NCBI RefSeq assembly: GCF_017742235.1
Contig: NZ_JAGHKQ010000004.1
Span: 186,001 to 250,000, forward strand
Reading direction: 5' to 3'
Length of the DNA stretch: 64,000 bases
From: Bacillus sp. 165
Lineage (GTDB): Bacteria > Bacillota > Bacilli > Bacillales > Bacillaceae_G
Part shown: in pieces, positions 18,042-25,808 of the stretch
Layout: each line of letters begins with the position of its first letter
How positions within the stretch are numbered: position 1 is the first letter of the stretch
Notes under the pieces: model-generated
The model's input: the letters and a program-made list of their open reading frames with translations, nothing else
Databases searched by the model: none
Told to the model about the DNA's origin: nothing
Position numbers and translations under genes: made by a program

Positions 18042-18093
18042 TTGACAGTGGTTTTTTCTTAATGTTAACCTTTAATAAAAAAATGTTAACATT
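18042..18093 (+). promoter_or_regulatory. Biotin operon promoter and BirA operator (orphaned)
   Basis: TTGACA at 18042-18047 is a perfect -35 box. The inverted repeat AATGTTAAC (18061-18069) and GTTAACATT (18085-18093), spaced by 15 bases, matches the Firmicute BirA box, including the spacing of the B. subtilis bioW operator. It lies where the -10 region and start site should be. The downstream operon is destroyed. Confidence 0.88.
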
Positions 18094-18107
18094 GAAGACT
18101 GTAGAAC

Positions 18108-18395
18108 ATGAATAAGAAAAAGCATTTCTCGTTTACATATGAAGAATTGGCGAAGAAAAATATGTCTGGCATCTTTTTCACAAAGGGAAGCTGCAAGCTT
18201 AAGAGGATTTTTGAGTCAATTTTAAAAATTGGTACAACGAACAGCACTACAGATTTCTAATATCAAAACTCAAGTATTATGAGGGCTAGGATACACAATT
18301 ACAATAGGGATTTTCATCAAGAAAATCAAACCATGACCACATATCAAATATTGTTTATTTCATTACAAAAAGAGCGAGAGAACATGAATGGATAA
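18108..18395 (+). pseudogene. bioC: bioC 3' remnant fused to a foreign 5' end, with in-frame stop
   Basis: One frame runs from ATG 18108 to the stop at 18395, interrupted by TAA at 18258-18260. The part before the stop, FESILKIGTTNS, and the part after it, RARIHNYNRDF and TTYQILFISLQKE, line up in order with the C-terminal 60 residues of Bacillus BioC (malonyl-ACP methyltransferase) as I recall it. The first 30 codons (SFTYEELAKKN) do not match BioC and may be the start of the operon's first gene, probably bioA, joined by a large deletion. The end overlaps the bioB start, the normal bioC-bioB arrangement. Confidence 0.75.
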
Positions 18396-19119
18396 GATAC
18401 AAATCAAGTACAATTGGAAGGCATTGGCGAATCAAGTGCTTGAAGGTATTGATATAACGAAAGAGCAGGTATTGGCAATGTTACGAATATCTGATGACGA
18501 GGTTTTGGAGCTGCTGGACGCAGCTTATAGAATTCGTCATCATTTCTATGGCAAAAAAGTAAAGCTTAACATGATTATTAATACAAAATCTGGTTTATGT
18601 CCGGAAGACTGCGGATATTGCTCTCAATCGATTGTGTCTGAGGCACCAATTGATAAGTATGCGTGGGTAACAAAAGAAAAAATTGTAGAAGGGGCCCATG
18701 AAGTTATTCGACGAAAAGCGGGTACTTATTGTATAGTAGCCTCTGGGCGCCGACCCACTGATAAAGAAGTCGAGCATGTTATTGGAGCTGTGAAAGAAAT
18801 TCGTGATACAACCGATTTAAAAATTTGTGCATGCCTTGGTTTTTTAAAGGAAGAACAAGCGGCACGATTAGGTGAAGCAGGGATACACCGTTACAATCAT
18901 AATTTAAATACACATGTGGAAAACTATGAAAGCATCTGTTCAACTCATACCTATGATGATCGTATTGACACTGTGGAACAAGTGAAAGCAGCAGGCATTT
19001 CTCCATGCTCCGGGGCTATCTTTGTAGGGGATTATTTAACAACTGTTGGGCAGGAACCTACATCGGATTGGAATATGATTGAGGATTTAGGATTTGAGAT
19101 TGAGGAATGTGCGTTGTAA
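18388..19119 (+). pseudogene. bioB: Biotin synthase gene with 89-codon internal deletion
   Basis: 243 residues instead of about 332. The N-terminal part is intact, including the radical-SAM cluster motif CPEDCGYC. Sequence then jumps from SPCSGAIF to VGDYLTT, which in intact Bacillus BioB are separated by about 89 residues. The missing piece carries several barrel strands and the conserved Arg ligand of the [2Fe-2S] cluster, so the product cannot be functional. The frame is preserved, and both ends of the deletion encode the same (A/S)IF context, suggesting recombination between short repeats. All other bio genes are absent apart from the bioC tail. Confidence 0.9.
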
Positions 19120-19292
19120 TAAAAAGCTTTTTATCTAATTACTTTCTTTTAGAGAGGAAGGATAGAAACTAATATTGTTGTGTGTATTACATTATTTATA
19201 AAAAATAATTACAAATATGTTATGGTTGAATTTTCCATAAATGAATCGCGCATAGTAAATACAAGACAACACAACACATCAGGAGGCAAGGT

Positions 19293-19727
19293 ATGAAAAA
19301 GTATGTCTTAGCTACTATGATAGCACTTATCTTATTTAAGGCTCTAAGCTGTGATACAGCAAAAGCAGAGACAGAGCAGGCTCCAAAAGCGATGCAGATT
19401 CGTATTGAGGAGCATTATCGTCAAAAAGCAGAAGAGCTTGGTATTCAAGCAGAGGGCAAGGATTTAAAACAAGTTCGAAAAGAGATTCATATTGTAAAGG
19501 AACGAAAGCGCCAAGAGTACATCATACGAGAAGCGCAGAAATTCCATGTGCATATAAATGGAAAGTCATGGAAAGAACTTGCAGAAGAAATAAGGCAAGT
19601 GAAGGAAGAAGAACAGCTATACATAAGTGAAGCCGCAGAGCAGGTAGGGATTAATACGCGTGGAAAAACAACGAAGCGACTGCTAGAAGAAATTGAGCGC
19701 TTGCAAGAAGAAATCAATAAGCACTAA
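19293..19727 (+). CDS. Secreted helical-repeat protein B
   Basis: 144 residues with a signal peptide (about 1-25, after TAKA) and three units of the same repeat as the protein at 17252, for example ELGIQAEGKDLKQVRKEI and QVGINTRGKTTKRLLEEI. The middle unit is diverged (HVHINGKSWKELAEEI). It is strongly charged and predicted helical throughout. A lone Cys at position 20 lies inside the signal region and lacks a clear lipobox. The ribosome-binding site is CAGGAGGCAAGG. Function is unknown. Confidence 0.68.
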   Translation: MKKYVLATMIALILFKALSCDTAKAETEQAPKAMQIRIEEHYRQKAEELGIQAEGKDLKQVRKEIHIVKERKRQEYIIREAQKFHVHINGKSWKELAEEIRQVKEEEQLYISEAAEQVGINTRGKTTKRLLEEIERLQEEINKH

Positions 19728-19757
19728 AAACGCGGTCAAATATGACCGCGTTTTTTA
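19725..19757. terminator. Terminator after repeat protein B
   Basis: AAAACGCGGTCA / TGACCGCGTTTT with loop AATA. It can also serve the convergent ribH side. Confidence 0.88.
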
Positions 19758-19799
19758 TAAACAGCTCAGGATCTTCCTTTTCGTTGATAAAACAATGGT

Positions 19800-20285
19800 C
19801 TATTTTGAAAGTAGAAAAGGTTCTTTTTGGAATTGTCGATTTAAGTTTGCCATTTCAATCGCTGCAGTTGCACATTCCCATCCTTTATTGCCTGCTTTTG
19901 TGCCGGCACGCTCAATAGCTTGTTCAATAGTTTCTGTTGTTAATACACCGAAAATAACTGGTATGTCTGAAGACAGAGAGATAGATGCTACTCCTTTTGC
20001 AACTTCGTTACATACATAATCATAGTGAGTTGTTGCGCCTCGAATTACGGTGCCCAATGTGATGATTGCATGATATTTTCCGCTCTCTGCCATTTTTTTT
20101 GCAATTAGTGGAATTTCGAATGCACCAGGCACCCATGCTACGTCAATATCTTGCTCTTCTACGCCGTGACGTTTTAATGCATCTAAAGCGCCACTCAATA
20201 GTTTGCTTGTAATAAATTCGTTGAATCGTCCTACTACTACTCCAATTTTTAACTCAGTACCAACTAAATGTCCTTCAAATATCAT
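19800..20285 (-). CDS. ribH: 6,7-dimethyl-8-ribityllumazine synthase
   Basis: Condenses ribityl-diaminouracil with dihydroxybutanone phosphate; it forms a large icosahedral or pentameric shell. 161 residues with VGRFNEFIT at the N-terminus, [11 protein letters not shown], and [14 protein letters not shown] with the catalytic His. The C-terminus is about eight residues longer than usual. It is the last gene of the FMN-riboswitch operon, 16 bases behind ribBA. Confidence 0.95.
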   Translation of the reverse strand: MIFEGHLVGTELKIGVVVGRFNEFITSKLLSGALDALKRHGVEEQDIDVAWVPGAFEIPLIAKKMAESGKYHAIITLGTVIRGATTHYDYVCNEVAKGVASISLSSDIPVIFGVLTTETIEQAIERAGTKAGNKGWECATAAIEMANLNRQFQKEPFLLSK

Positions 20286-20301
20286 TTTATTTCTCCCCTT
20301 T

Positions 20302-21495
20302 TTACAAGTGTAATAAATGCCCTAATTTTTCGTATTTTGTTTGTAAATATTGTTGATTTTCCTGATGCGCCGGCATCTGCAGTGGTACACGTTCGATAAC
20401 TTCAAGGTCATAGCCCTGCAATCCCGCAATTTTCCGCGGATTATTTGTAAGCAGTCGAATTTGGCGAACACCTAAGTCGCGTAATATTTGAGCGCCAATT
20501 CCGTAATCACGCAGATCAGCAACGAATCCGAGCTTATGATTTGCTTCTACTGTATCGTATCCTTCTTCTTGCAGTTTATAGGCCTTCAGTTTATTTAGCA
20601 GCCCGATTCCTCTTCCTTCTTGGCGCATATATAATAGAACCCCGTTTTTTGCTGCTTCCATTTGAGATAATGCGGCATGAAGCTGCGGACCACAATCGCA
20701 TCGGAAGGAGCCGAACACATCACCTGTTAAGCATTCAGAATGAACTCGTACAAGAATTGGTTCGCTTGGGTTGACTTCGCCTTTGATCAGGGCGATATGT
20801 TCTTTTTTATCAAGCGAGTTCGAGTAACCAATCGTGCGGAAAGTACCAAATTGTGTTGGGAGCGTGATTTCCACTTCTCGTTTTACTAATGTTTCATGCT
20901 GGCGGCGATATTGAATTAGACTCTGAATTGTAATCATTTTTATATTAAATTGCTCAGCAATCTTGGCTAAATCAGATACACGTGCCATTGTTCCGTCTTC
21001 ATTCATGATTTCGCAAATGACGCCAGCTGGCTTTGTGTTACATAAACGAGCTAAGTCAACGGCAGCCTCTGTATGCCCCGCACGGCGAAGGACACCGCCA
21101 TCTTTTGCGATTAACGGAAAAATATGTCCTGGACGTTTGAAATCATTTGGCTTGGCAGCTGGCTGAATCATTTCTAGTACTGTAGCAGCGCGCTCAAAAG
21201 CACTGATGCCAGTAGTAGTGGAAATATGGTCAATGCTTACAGTGAAAGCTGTACCATGTGCATCTGTGTTATTGCCCACCATCGGTTCAAGTTGTAGCCT
21301 GTTTGCATACTCTTCCGTAATAGGAACACAAACGAGGCCGCGGCCGTGTGTGACCATAAAGTTTATCGTTTCTGGTGTGATGGTTTCTGCAAGCGCGATG
21401 AAGTCACCTTCGTTTTCTCTATCCTCATCATCACACACAATGATAACCTTTCCGTTTTTTAAATCTTCGAGAGCTCCTTCTATAGAATGGAACAT
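20302..21495 (-). CDS. ribBA: Bifunctional 3,4-DHBP synthase / GTP cyclohydrolase II
   Basis: 397 residues. The N-terminal half (about 1-200) is dihydroxybutanone-phosphate synthase, shown by [10 protein letters not shown] and the THGRGLVC segment. The C-terminal half is GTP cyclohydrolase II, with the zinc motif [15 protein letters not shown] and RQEGRGIGL. It supplies both precursors of the riboflavin ring. It is co-transcribed with ribE and ribH. The product of its GTP cyclohydrolase needs RibD, which is not encoded in this operon. Confidence 0.95.
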   Translation of the reverse strand: MFHSIEGALEDLKNGKVIIVCDDEDRENEGDFIALAETITPETINFMVTHGRGLVCVPITEEYANRLQLEPMVGNNTDAHGTAFTVSIDHISTTTGISAFERAATVLEMIQPAAKPNDFKRPGHIFPLIAKDGGVLRRAGHTEAAVDLARLCNTKPAGVICEIMNEDGTMARVSDLAKIAEQFNIKMITIQSLIQYRRQHETLVKREVEITLPTQFGTFRTIGYSNSLDKKEHIALIKGEVNPSEPILVRVHSECLTGDVFGSFRCDCGPQLHAALSQMEAAKNGVLLYMRQEGRGIGLLNKLKAYKLQEEGYDTVEANHKLGFVADLRDYGIGAQILRDLGVRQIRLLTNNPRKIAGLQGYDLEVIERVPLQMPAHQENQQYLQTKYEKLGHLLHL

Positions 21496-21570
21496 TGTCT
21501 TTCCTCCTTCACATAAAGTGGTGCCTTCCTCAGTGTTTTTCTTCCTGATATAGATTCCTTAATCGTTTTG

Positions 21571-22209
21571 TTAGATAAATCCATGTTCTGATAAAAACCC
21601 TTCCGTGATGCTGGAAGAGGGCTGCTTTTTCACGAAATGCTCAATGTATTTTCCTACCATATCGCATTCGATATTAACGATATCTCCAACATTTTTAGTA
21701 CCGATAACAGAGCCTTCCATCGTATGTGGAATCAAGGAAATTGTGATGGAGGATTCATCTGTTCCAAATATTGTAAGGCTTGTGCCGTCGATGGCGATTG
21801 ATCCTTTATAAATACAATAGTGTAAGAGTGATTTGGGCAGTTGGATTTTATAATAAACTGCATTATGCTGCTGTTTCTTTTGGATAATGGTGCCAACACC
21901 ATCTACATGACCGCTGACGAAATGACCGCCAAATCGTCCGTTTGCGCTCATCGCCCGCTCAAGATTTACAGTTGAACCTTGTTTCAGCGATTGTAAAGAA
22001 GTGGCTTTCACGGTTTCTGGCATAACATCAACTGTAAAGGAGCTGCTTGTAAAAGAAGTGACGGTTAAGCATACACCATTCACAGCTATGCTATCCCCAA
22101 GATGAACATCAGCTAGAATGGTTTTAGCAGCAATGTGCAGTACGATAGCTTGTCCTGTCTGGTTGATGTGTTGAATGGTACCCATTTCTTCAATAATTCC
22201 TGTAAACAT
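21571..22209 (-). CDS. ribE: Riboflavin synthase alpha subunit
   Basis: Dismutates two lumazines to riboflavin. 212 residues built of two repeated lumazine-binding barrels, each starting like MFTGIIEE and containing VCLTV / TSLTI motifs. The start is ATG 22209 behind AAAGGAGTGAGG; a GTG three codons earlier would lie inside that site. It is the first gene behind the FMN riboswitch, a place normally held by ribD. Confidence 0.93.
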   Translation of the reverse strand: MFTGIIEEMGTIQHINQTGQAIVLHIAAKTILADVHLGDSIAVNGVCLTVTSFTSSSFTVDVMPETVKATSLQSLKQGSTVNLERAMSANGRFGGHFVSGHVDGVGTIIQKKQQHNAVYYKIQLPKSLLHYCIYKGSIAIDGTSLTIFGTDESSITISLIPHTMEGSVIGTKNVGDIVNIECDMVGKYIEHFVKKQPSSSITEGFLSEHGFI

Positions 22210-22275
22210 AAACCTCACTCCTTTCTTTACAGCTGTGCTTCTTTTTTCTCATACTTTCACCTCTCCTACTAGACT

Positions 22276-22315
22276 CAAAAAACCCCCGAGGAAATATGTC
22301 CTCGAGGGTTGGGAG
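22276..22315 (-). terminator. FMN-controlled terminator in front of ribE
   Basis: On the minus strand, CCCTCGAGGA / TCCTCGGGGG followed by TTTTTT, between the riboswitch and ribE. It is the probable expression platform. Confidence 0.85.
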
Positions 22316-22465
22316 ACGTGTTTCATTACCTACATGGCTACGAATGCATGACGAAATAAACCTAATAACATGGATATTTATTAGAGTATAACGAAATAAG
22401 CATACTGAAAAAAATTTTTATCAGTATACTGTGGGCAGACGTAACCCGTATGTATTTGTAGAAAC

Positions 22466-22604
22466 CTCATCCTTCTCCCATCCAGACTATACTGTCGGTT
22501 CTAGATTCACACTAGATCCACCGTTTGCATGCGCAACCGGGTCACGGACTTAGAATTGCTTCATCACCGCCGGTTGGGACTTTCACCCGACCCCGAAGGA
22601 TATT
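22466..22604 (-). ncRNA. FMN riboswitch (RFN element)
   Basis: The minus strand reads CCTTCGGGGTCGGGTGAAAG, then CCCAACCGGCGGTGATGAAG, AGTCCGTGACCCG, and closes with CCGACAGTATAGTCTGGATGG and GAGAAGGATG. These are the invariant RFN blocks in order, so FMN should terminate transcription before ribE. Confidence 0.96.
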
Positions 22605-22613
22605 GTGTTGTAT

Positions 22614-22646
22614 TTAACCGATATCGGTTAAAGTGATTTCATTATA
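22614..22646 (-). promoter_or_regulatory. rib promoter -10 box and adjacent 18-base palindrome
   Basis: On the minus strand TATAAT (22646-22641) is followed by a perfect palindrome TTAACCGATATCGGTTAA (22631-22614) that covers the likely transcript start. The -35 box is poor. The palindrome may be the first hairpin of the leader or a protein-binding site. Confidence 0.5.
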
Positions 22647-22719
22647 GCACAAAAAAACAGATTGCTAGAAAAATATATGTGGCTTTGATGGGCTTAACAG
22701 CATAGTTTGCGTTATTCTT

Positions 22720-23070
22720 CTAGGCTAGCAGCATGCCAAGGTAAGCAAATGGAATTCCAAAAATTAAAGTAGTACCTACATACCATGCTGCTTTTTTATA
22801 TTCTTTTTTTTCGAGAAATCCAATCGTTTCAAAGCCAAAAGTGGAAAAAGTTGTATATGAACCTAAAAAACCAGAGCCTAAAAATAGATACAGTGATTTA
22901 TTTAACTCTTCGTTCATATGAAGCATTGTAATGTATCCGAGCAGGAAAGCTCCTGTGATATTAATTAGCCCAGTTGCTAGTGGAAATGTTTTAACTTTCG
23001 AGCCAATCCATTTACTGAGAAGAAATCTTGTAAGAGCACCAAGGGCTCCACCTATGCCGATGGTCATCAT
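22720..23070 (-). CDS. crcB: Fluoride channel CrcB/Fluc, subunit 2
   Basis: A 116-residue, four-helix membrane protein of the Fluc fluoride-channel family, with GGALGALTRFLLS at the N-terminus and the central STFSTFGFE that lines the fluoride pore. Its start overlaps the stop of the first crcB by four bases. Paired genes suggest a heterodimeric dual-topology channel. No fluoride riboswitch is visible upstream. Confidence 0.92.
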   Translation of the reverse strand: MMTIGIGGALGALTRFLLSKWIGSKVKTFPLATGLINITGAFLLGYITMLHMNEELNKSLYLFLGSGFLGSYTTFSTFGFETIGFLEKKEYKKAAWYVGTTLIFGIPFAYLGMLLA

Positions 23071-23453
23071 TCCATTTCCTCCTTTACAGAAGAAGCGGCA
23101 ATCCGTGCTCCTAAAAGAGACAGACCGATACCAATGAGTATACTTGATGCAATGTAAGATACAGCAATCATCGTTTTATCACTCTCCATTAATCTGACAC
23201 TTTCTACAGAAAACGTGGAAAAAGTTGTAAATGATCCGGTAAAACCTGTTCCTAATCCTAGCCGAATATAGGAAGGGACATGCCACTTCCTATTTGTTTT
23301 TGTAAAAAACCAGCCAAGCAAAAAACACCCTGTAATATTAACGAGAAAAGTTGAGAGAGGAAAAGCTCCTGCATCTGTGGGAATTGTTTGTGAGATAATA
23401 AATCGGGAGAGAGCCCCTAAAAACCCTCCTAAAGCTACTGCAATAAAATTCAT
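23067..23453 (-). CDS. crcB: Fluoride channel CrcB/Fluc, subunit 1
   Basis: 128 residues from ATG 23453 (ribosome-binding site GGAGGG, spacing 7); a longer frame to 23489 runs into the terminator of the next gene and is rejected. Four hydrophobic helices, GGFLGALSRFIIS and TTFSTFSVESV mark the Fluc family. It exports fluoride passively and protects against fluoride toxicity. It is translationally coupled to the second crcB. Confidence 0.92.
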   Translation of the reverse strand: MNFIAVALGGFLGALSRFIISQTIPTDAGAFPLSTFLVNITGCFLLGWFFTKTNRKWHVPSYIRLGLGTGFTGSFTTFSTFSVESVRLMESDKTMIAVSYIASSILIGIGLSLLGARIAASSVKEEME

Positions 23454-23481
23454 CCAAGATCCCTCCGGTACTAAAAATAGA

Positions 23482-23509
23482 AAAACCAATTCACAAGGAA
23501 TTGGTTTAC
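23482..23509. terminator. Terminator after the CDGSH protein gene
   Basis: AAACCAATTC / GAATTGGTTT hairpin; on the minus strand it ends in a T run. Confidence 0.78.
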
Positions 23510-23721
23510 TCTGTTTCTTCTGGCTTTGGCGCTCTTACAACGGATTCAAATTTTCCTTTGTGAGCTCCGCTGCAATACGGCATGTTTGTTGATAAACCGC
23601 AGCGGCAGAGAGAGAATGCAGGCTTTGCAGGATATACGTTGCCCTCTGCATCAATTAGTTCCACGTCCCCTGTTACGCGAAACGAACCATTGTCATTCAC
23701 CTTGATTTGCACTTTTGACAT
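23506..23721 (-). CDS. CDGSH iron-sulfur domain protein
   Basis: A 71-residue protein. The cluster-binding signature CRCGLSTNMPYCSGAH has the three Cys and one His that hold a redox-active [2Fe-2S] cluster. The start ATG 23721 follows AGGAGGGATA; the longer frame upstream lacks a ribosome-binding site. Bacterial CDGSH proteins are soluble; the role here is unknown. Confidence 0.88.
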   Translation of the reverse strand: MSKVQIKVNDNGSFRVTGDVELIDAEGNVYPAKPAFSLCRCGLSTNMPYCSGAHKGKFESVVRAPKPEETE

Positions 23722-23877
23722 ATGTATCCCTCCTATACGAGTATCATCTTTAATAATATAGTTAAATGAAACAGTTTTCAATGTCTCCTAAGTCATAAAA
23801 GCTTGTATTTATCTCGTAGGAAAATGGTATAATGAAAAGACGACAAGAATAGTACATAAAATTAGGTGAGAAGAAAG

Positions 23878-24120
23878 ATGAATAAAAAGTTAAAGTCAAT
23901 CAAAAATATTGCTGTAGATCGTACTTGGGTGTCATTTTTAAATAATAATCATCCATATAGCCTGCTTCATTGGTCTATCGCGGGAATCAATCAGGATGCC
24001 AAGGATGTTTGGCTTCTTCAAGATGAAGTAACATTTCAAACTACAGAGTTTCCGTCTTTGGATGAAGCTGTTCAATGGATCGGTAAGAATATGAACGATG
24101 TAACTGATGTTTTAGGGTAA
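23878..24120 (+). CDS. Hypothetical small protein
   Basis: 80 residues, start [20 protein letters not shown]. No membrane segment, metal site or known motif. Trp- and Asp-rich in the middle ([14 protein letters not shown]). I prefer ATG 23878 with AGGTGAGAAG upstream over the GTG at 23866, which overlaps that site. It is a single gene with its own terminator; I do not recognise it. Confidence 0.6.
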   Translation: MNKKLKSIKNIAVDRTWVSFLNNNHPYSLLHWSIAGINQDAKDVWLLQDEVTFQTTEFPSLDEAVQWIGKNMNDVTDVLG

Positions 24121-24153
24121 AAGCTTGCATGAATTGTGCAAGCTTTTTTATTA
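24119..24153 (+). terminator. Terminator of the small hypothetical gene
   Basis: AAAGCTTGCAT / TGCAAGCTTT followed by a T run. Confidence 0.85.
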
Positions 24154-24273
24154 AGATTATACATTTTTGGCTGGTAAAAGGGGTAGAGCCGCTGCTATTC
24201 AAGAGGAGTATTGAATAAAAATTAATAAGAGACAAACGCTACAGGTACGAATGAAGAAAGAAGGTAGGCATAT

Positions 24274-24759
24274 TTGTACAAACGGATCTTATGTTTGTTT
24301 TTTATAGTTTGTTTGCTTGCAAGTTGCAGCGGAGGCATAAAAAAGATTGGGAGCAAGCCGAAAGGAACAGGAACCATCGGTTATTCTTTTGGGGAACCGT
24401 TTATTATTGACGATGTAAAAATAAATATAAAAAAAGAAGAGTCTTCCACTCGTTATCATACCTTACGTGCGAAACAAGGGTATAAATTTTTTATATTTCA
24501 TATTTCTGCAACAAATCATCAAGGAGAAAGCATTGCGATTTCGCCTTCAGAATTTAATATAAGCAGTGCAACGGGTAAAATTATGGGGGCGTTTAAAACT
24601 GAGGGAAGTGAAAAGTTCTTGCATTATACAGTATTAACACAAGGGCAATCCGTAATAAGGGATATAGTGTTTGAGGTTTTAAGTAGTGAACCTTATAATG
24701 AATTGACGTACGTCCCAAGCTTTGCAAAAAAGAGAAAAATAACCATTCATTTCGAATAA
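24274..24759 (+). CDS. Lipoprotein with DUF4352-like domain
   Basis: 161 residues starting at TTG 24274. A lipobox LLASC sits at residues 14-18, so the protein should be anchored to the outer face of the membrane. The remainder is a beta-sandwich resembling DUF4352/telokin-like extracytoplasmic domains (GEPFIIDDVKINI near the start, IRDIVFEVLSSEPY near the end). Function is unknown. It precedes rbsR by about 100 bases without a clear terminator. Confidence 0.65.
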   Translation: MYKRILCLFFIVCLLASCSGGIKKIGSKPKGTGTIGYSFGEPFIIDDVKINIKKEESSTRYHTLRAKQGYKFFIFHISATNHQGESIAISPSEFNISSATGKIMGAFKTEGSEKFLHYTVLTQGQSVIRDIVFEVLSSEPYNELTYVPSFAKKRKITIHFE

Positions 24760-24801
24760 TTTGAATATAGTTTCTATTTTGAGAAAGGATGCAATGATAT
24801 C

Positions 24802-24849
24802 TTGACGCTGGTCGATATTTGTTTTACGGTAGAAGTGTAACCGATTACA
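24802..24849 (+). promoter_or_regulatory. rbsRK promoter region with LacI-type operator
   Basis: TTGACG at 24802 with a weak -10 (TACGGT at 24825), followed by TGTAACCGATTACA at 24836-24849. That near-palindrome with a central CG is typical of LacI/GalR operators, so RbsR autoregulation is likely. Confidence 0.6.
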
Positions 24850-24866
24850 AATAAAGGGGGACCAGC

Positions 24867-25808
24867 ATGGCAACCATTCGAGAAGTAGCGAAATTAGCAG
24901 GTGTATCAGTCGCCACGGTTTCACGCGTGTTAAACCAAAAGGGCTATGTTCATGAAGATACAGTTAAGCAAGTACGAAGCGCCATAGATAAGCTTCAATA
25001 TAAACCAAATGCGGTCGCAAAATCACTATTTAAAAAATCTTCAACTCTCCTAGGACTGCTCCTCCCAGACTTCACACATCCATTGTATTCTGAACTAGCT
25101 CATGCAATAGAACAAACAGCCTTTCAAGCAGGGTATCAAGTTATCCTGTGTCAAATGCAGGAAGATAAAGATCATTATATAGACATCTTGATGCAAAATA
25201 ATGTTGCGGGACTGCTCGTGACGCAAGAAATATATGACAAGGTTCATATGAAGGTAAACAATATCCCATGCGTGGTGTTAGAGAGTGTTAAAGCAGATGT
25301 CCCTTCTGTTTCCTGTAATAGTTACGAAGGAGCAAAACAAGCCGTCCAGTTACTAATGGAAAAAGGTTGTAACTTCCTAGCGCATATACGCGGACCGGAA
25401 ACGTACAAAGAAGCAAATGATCGATATGAAGGGTTTTTAGATGCAGTATTGGATGAAGGAATTTCTTACCGCATTACCGGAAGCGGTGAGCAGGCGATTT
25501 ATAGCTTTTTAGAGAAAGCACCGTATATAGACGGTATATTTGCTTGGAATGATGAAGCAGGAATAGACGTCATACGTGCTGCGCTGAAGCATGGTATTCA
25601 GGTGCCAGAGCATTTACAGGTAATTGGTTTTGATGGTATTAAGCAAGGGGAAATCCTGTATCCATCGCTTACAACTGTATCTCAGCAATTGTTTCAAAAA
25701 GGAAGCGTCGCCGCAACGATGCTCATTCGTCGGATTGAAGGAAAAGAGATAGGAAGCTTTTCATATGTACTTACAACGAAGATAATCGAGCGGGAGTCAA
25801 CTAAATGA
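24867..25808 (+). CDS. rbsR: LacI-family ribose operon repressor
   Basis: 313 residues. The N-terminal LacI HTH (TIREVAKLAGVSVATVSRVLN) is followed by the hinge helix and a periplasmic-binding-protein-like effector domain. It is translationally coupled to rbsK, overlapping by four bases, and that is what identifies it as RbsR. It should release DNA on binding ribose. An operator-like palindrome lies just before its ribosome-binding site (AAAGGGGG). Confidence 0.88.
   Translation: MATIREVAKLAGVSVATVSRVLNQKGYVHEDTVKQVRSAIDKLQYKPNAVAKSLFKKSSTLLGLLLPDFTHPLYSELAHAIEQTAFQAGYQVILCQMQEDKDHYIDILMQNNVAGLLVTQEIYDKVHMKVNNIPCVVLESVKADVPSVSCNSYEGAKQAVQLLMEKGCNFLAHIRGPETYKEANDRYEGFLDAVLDEGISYRITGSGEQAIYSFLEKAPYIDGIFAWNDEAGIDVIRAALKHGIQVPEHLQVIGFDGIKQGEILYPSLTTVSQQLFQKGSVAATMLIRRIEGKEIGSFSYVLTTKIIERESTK

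Noticed and set aside
23454-23510. Possible fluoride riboswitch before the crcB pair
   Set aside because: Only about 50 bases separate the genes, filled by a terminator hairpin; the conserved pseudoknot motif is not there.
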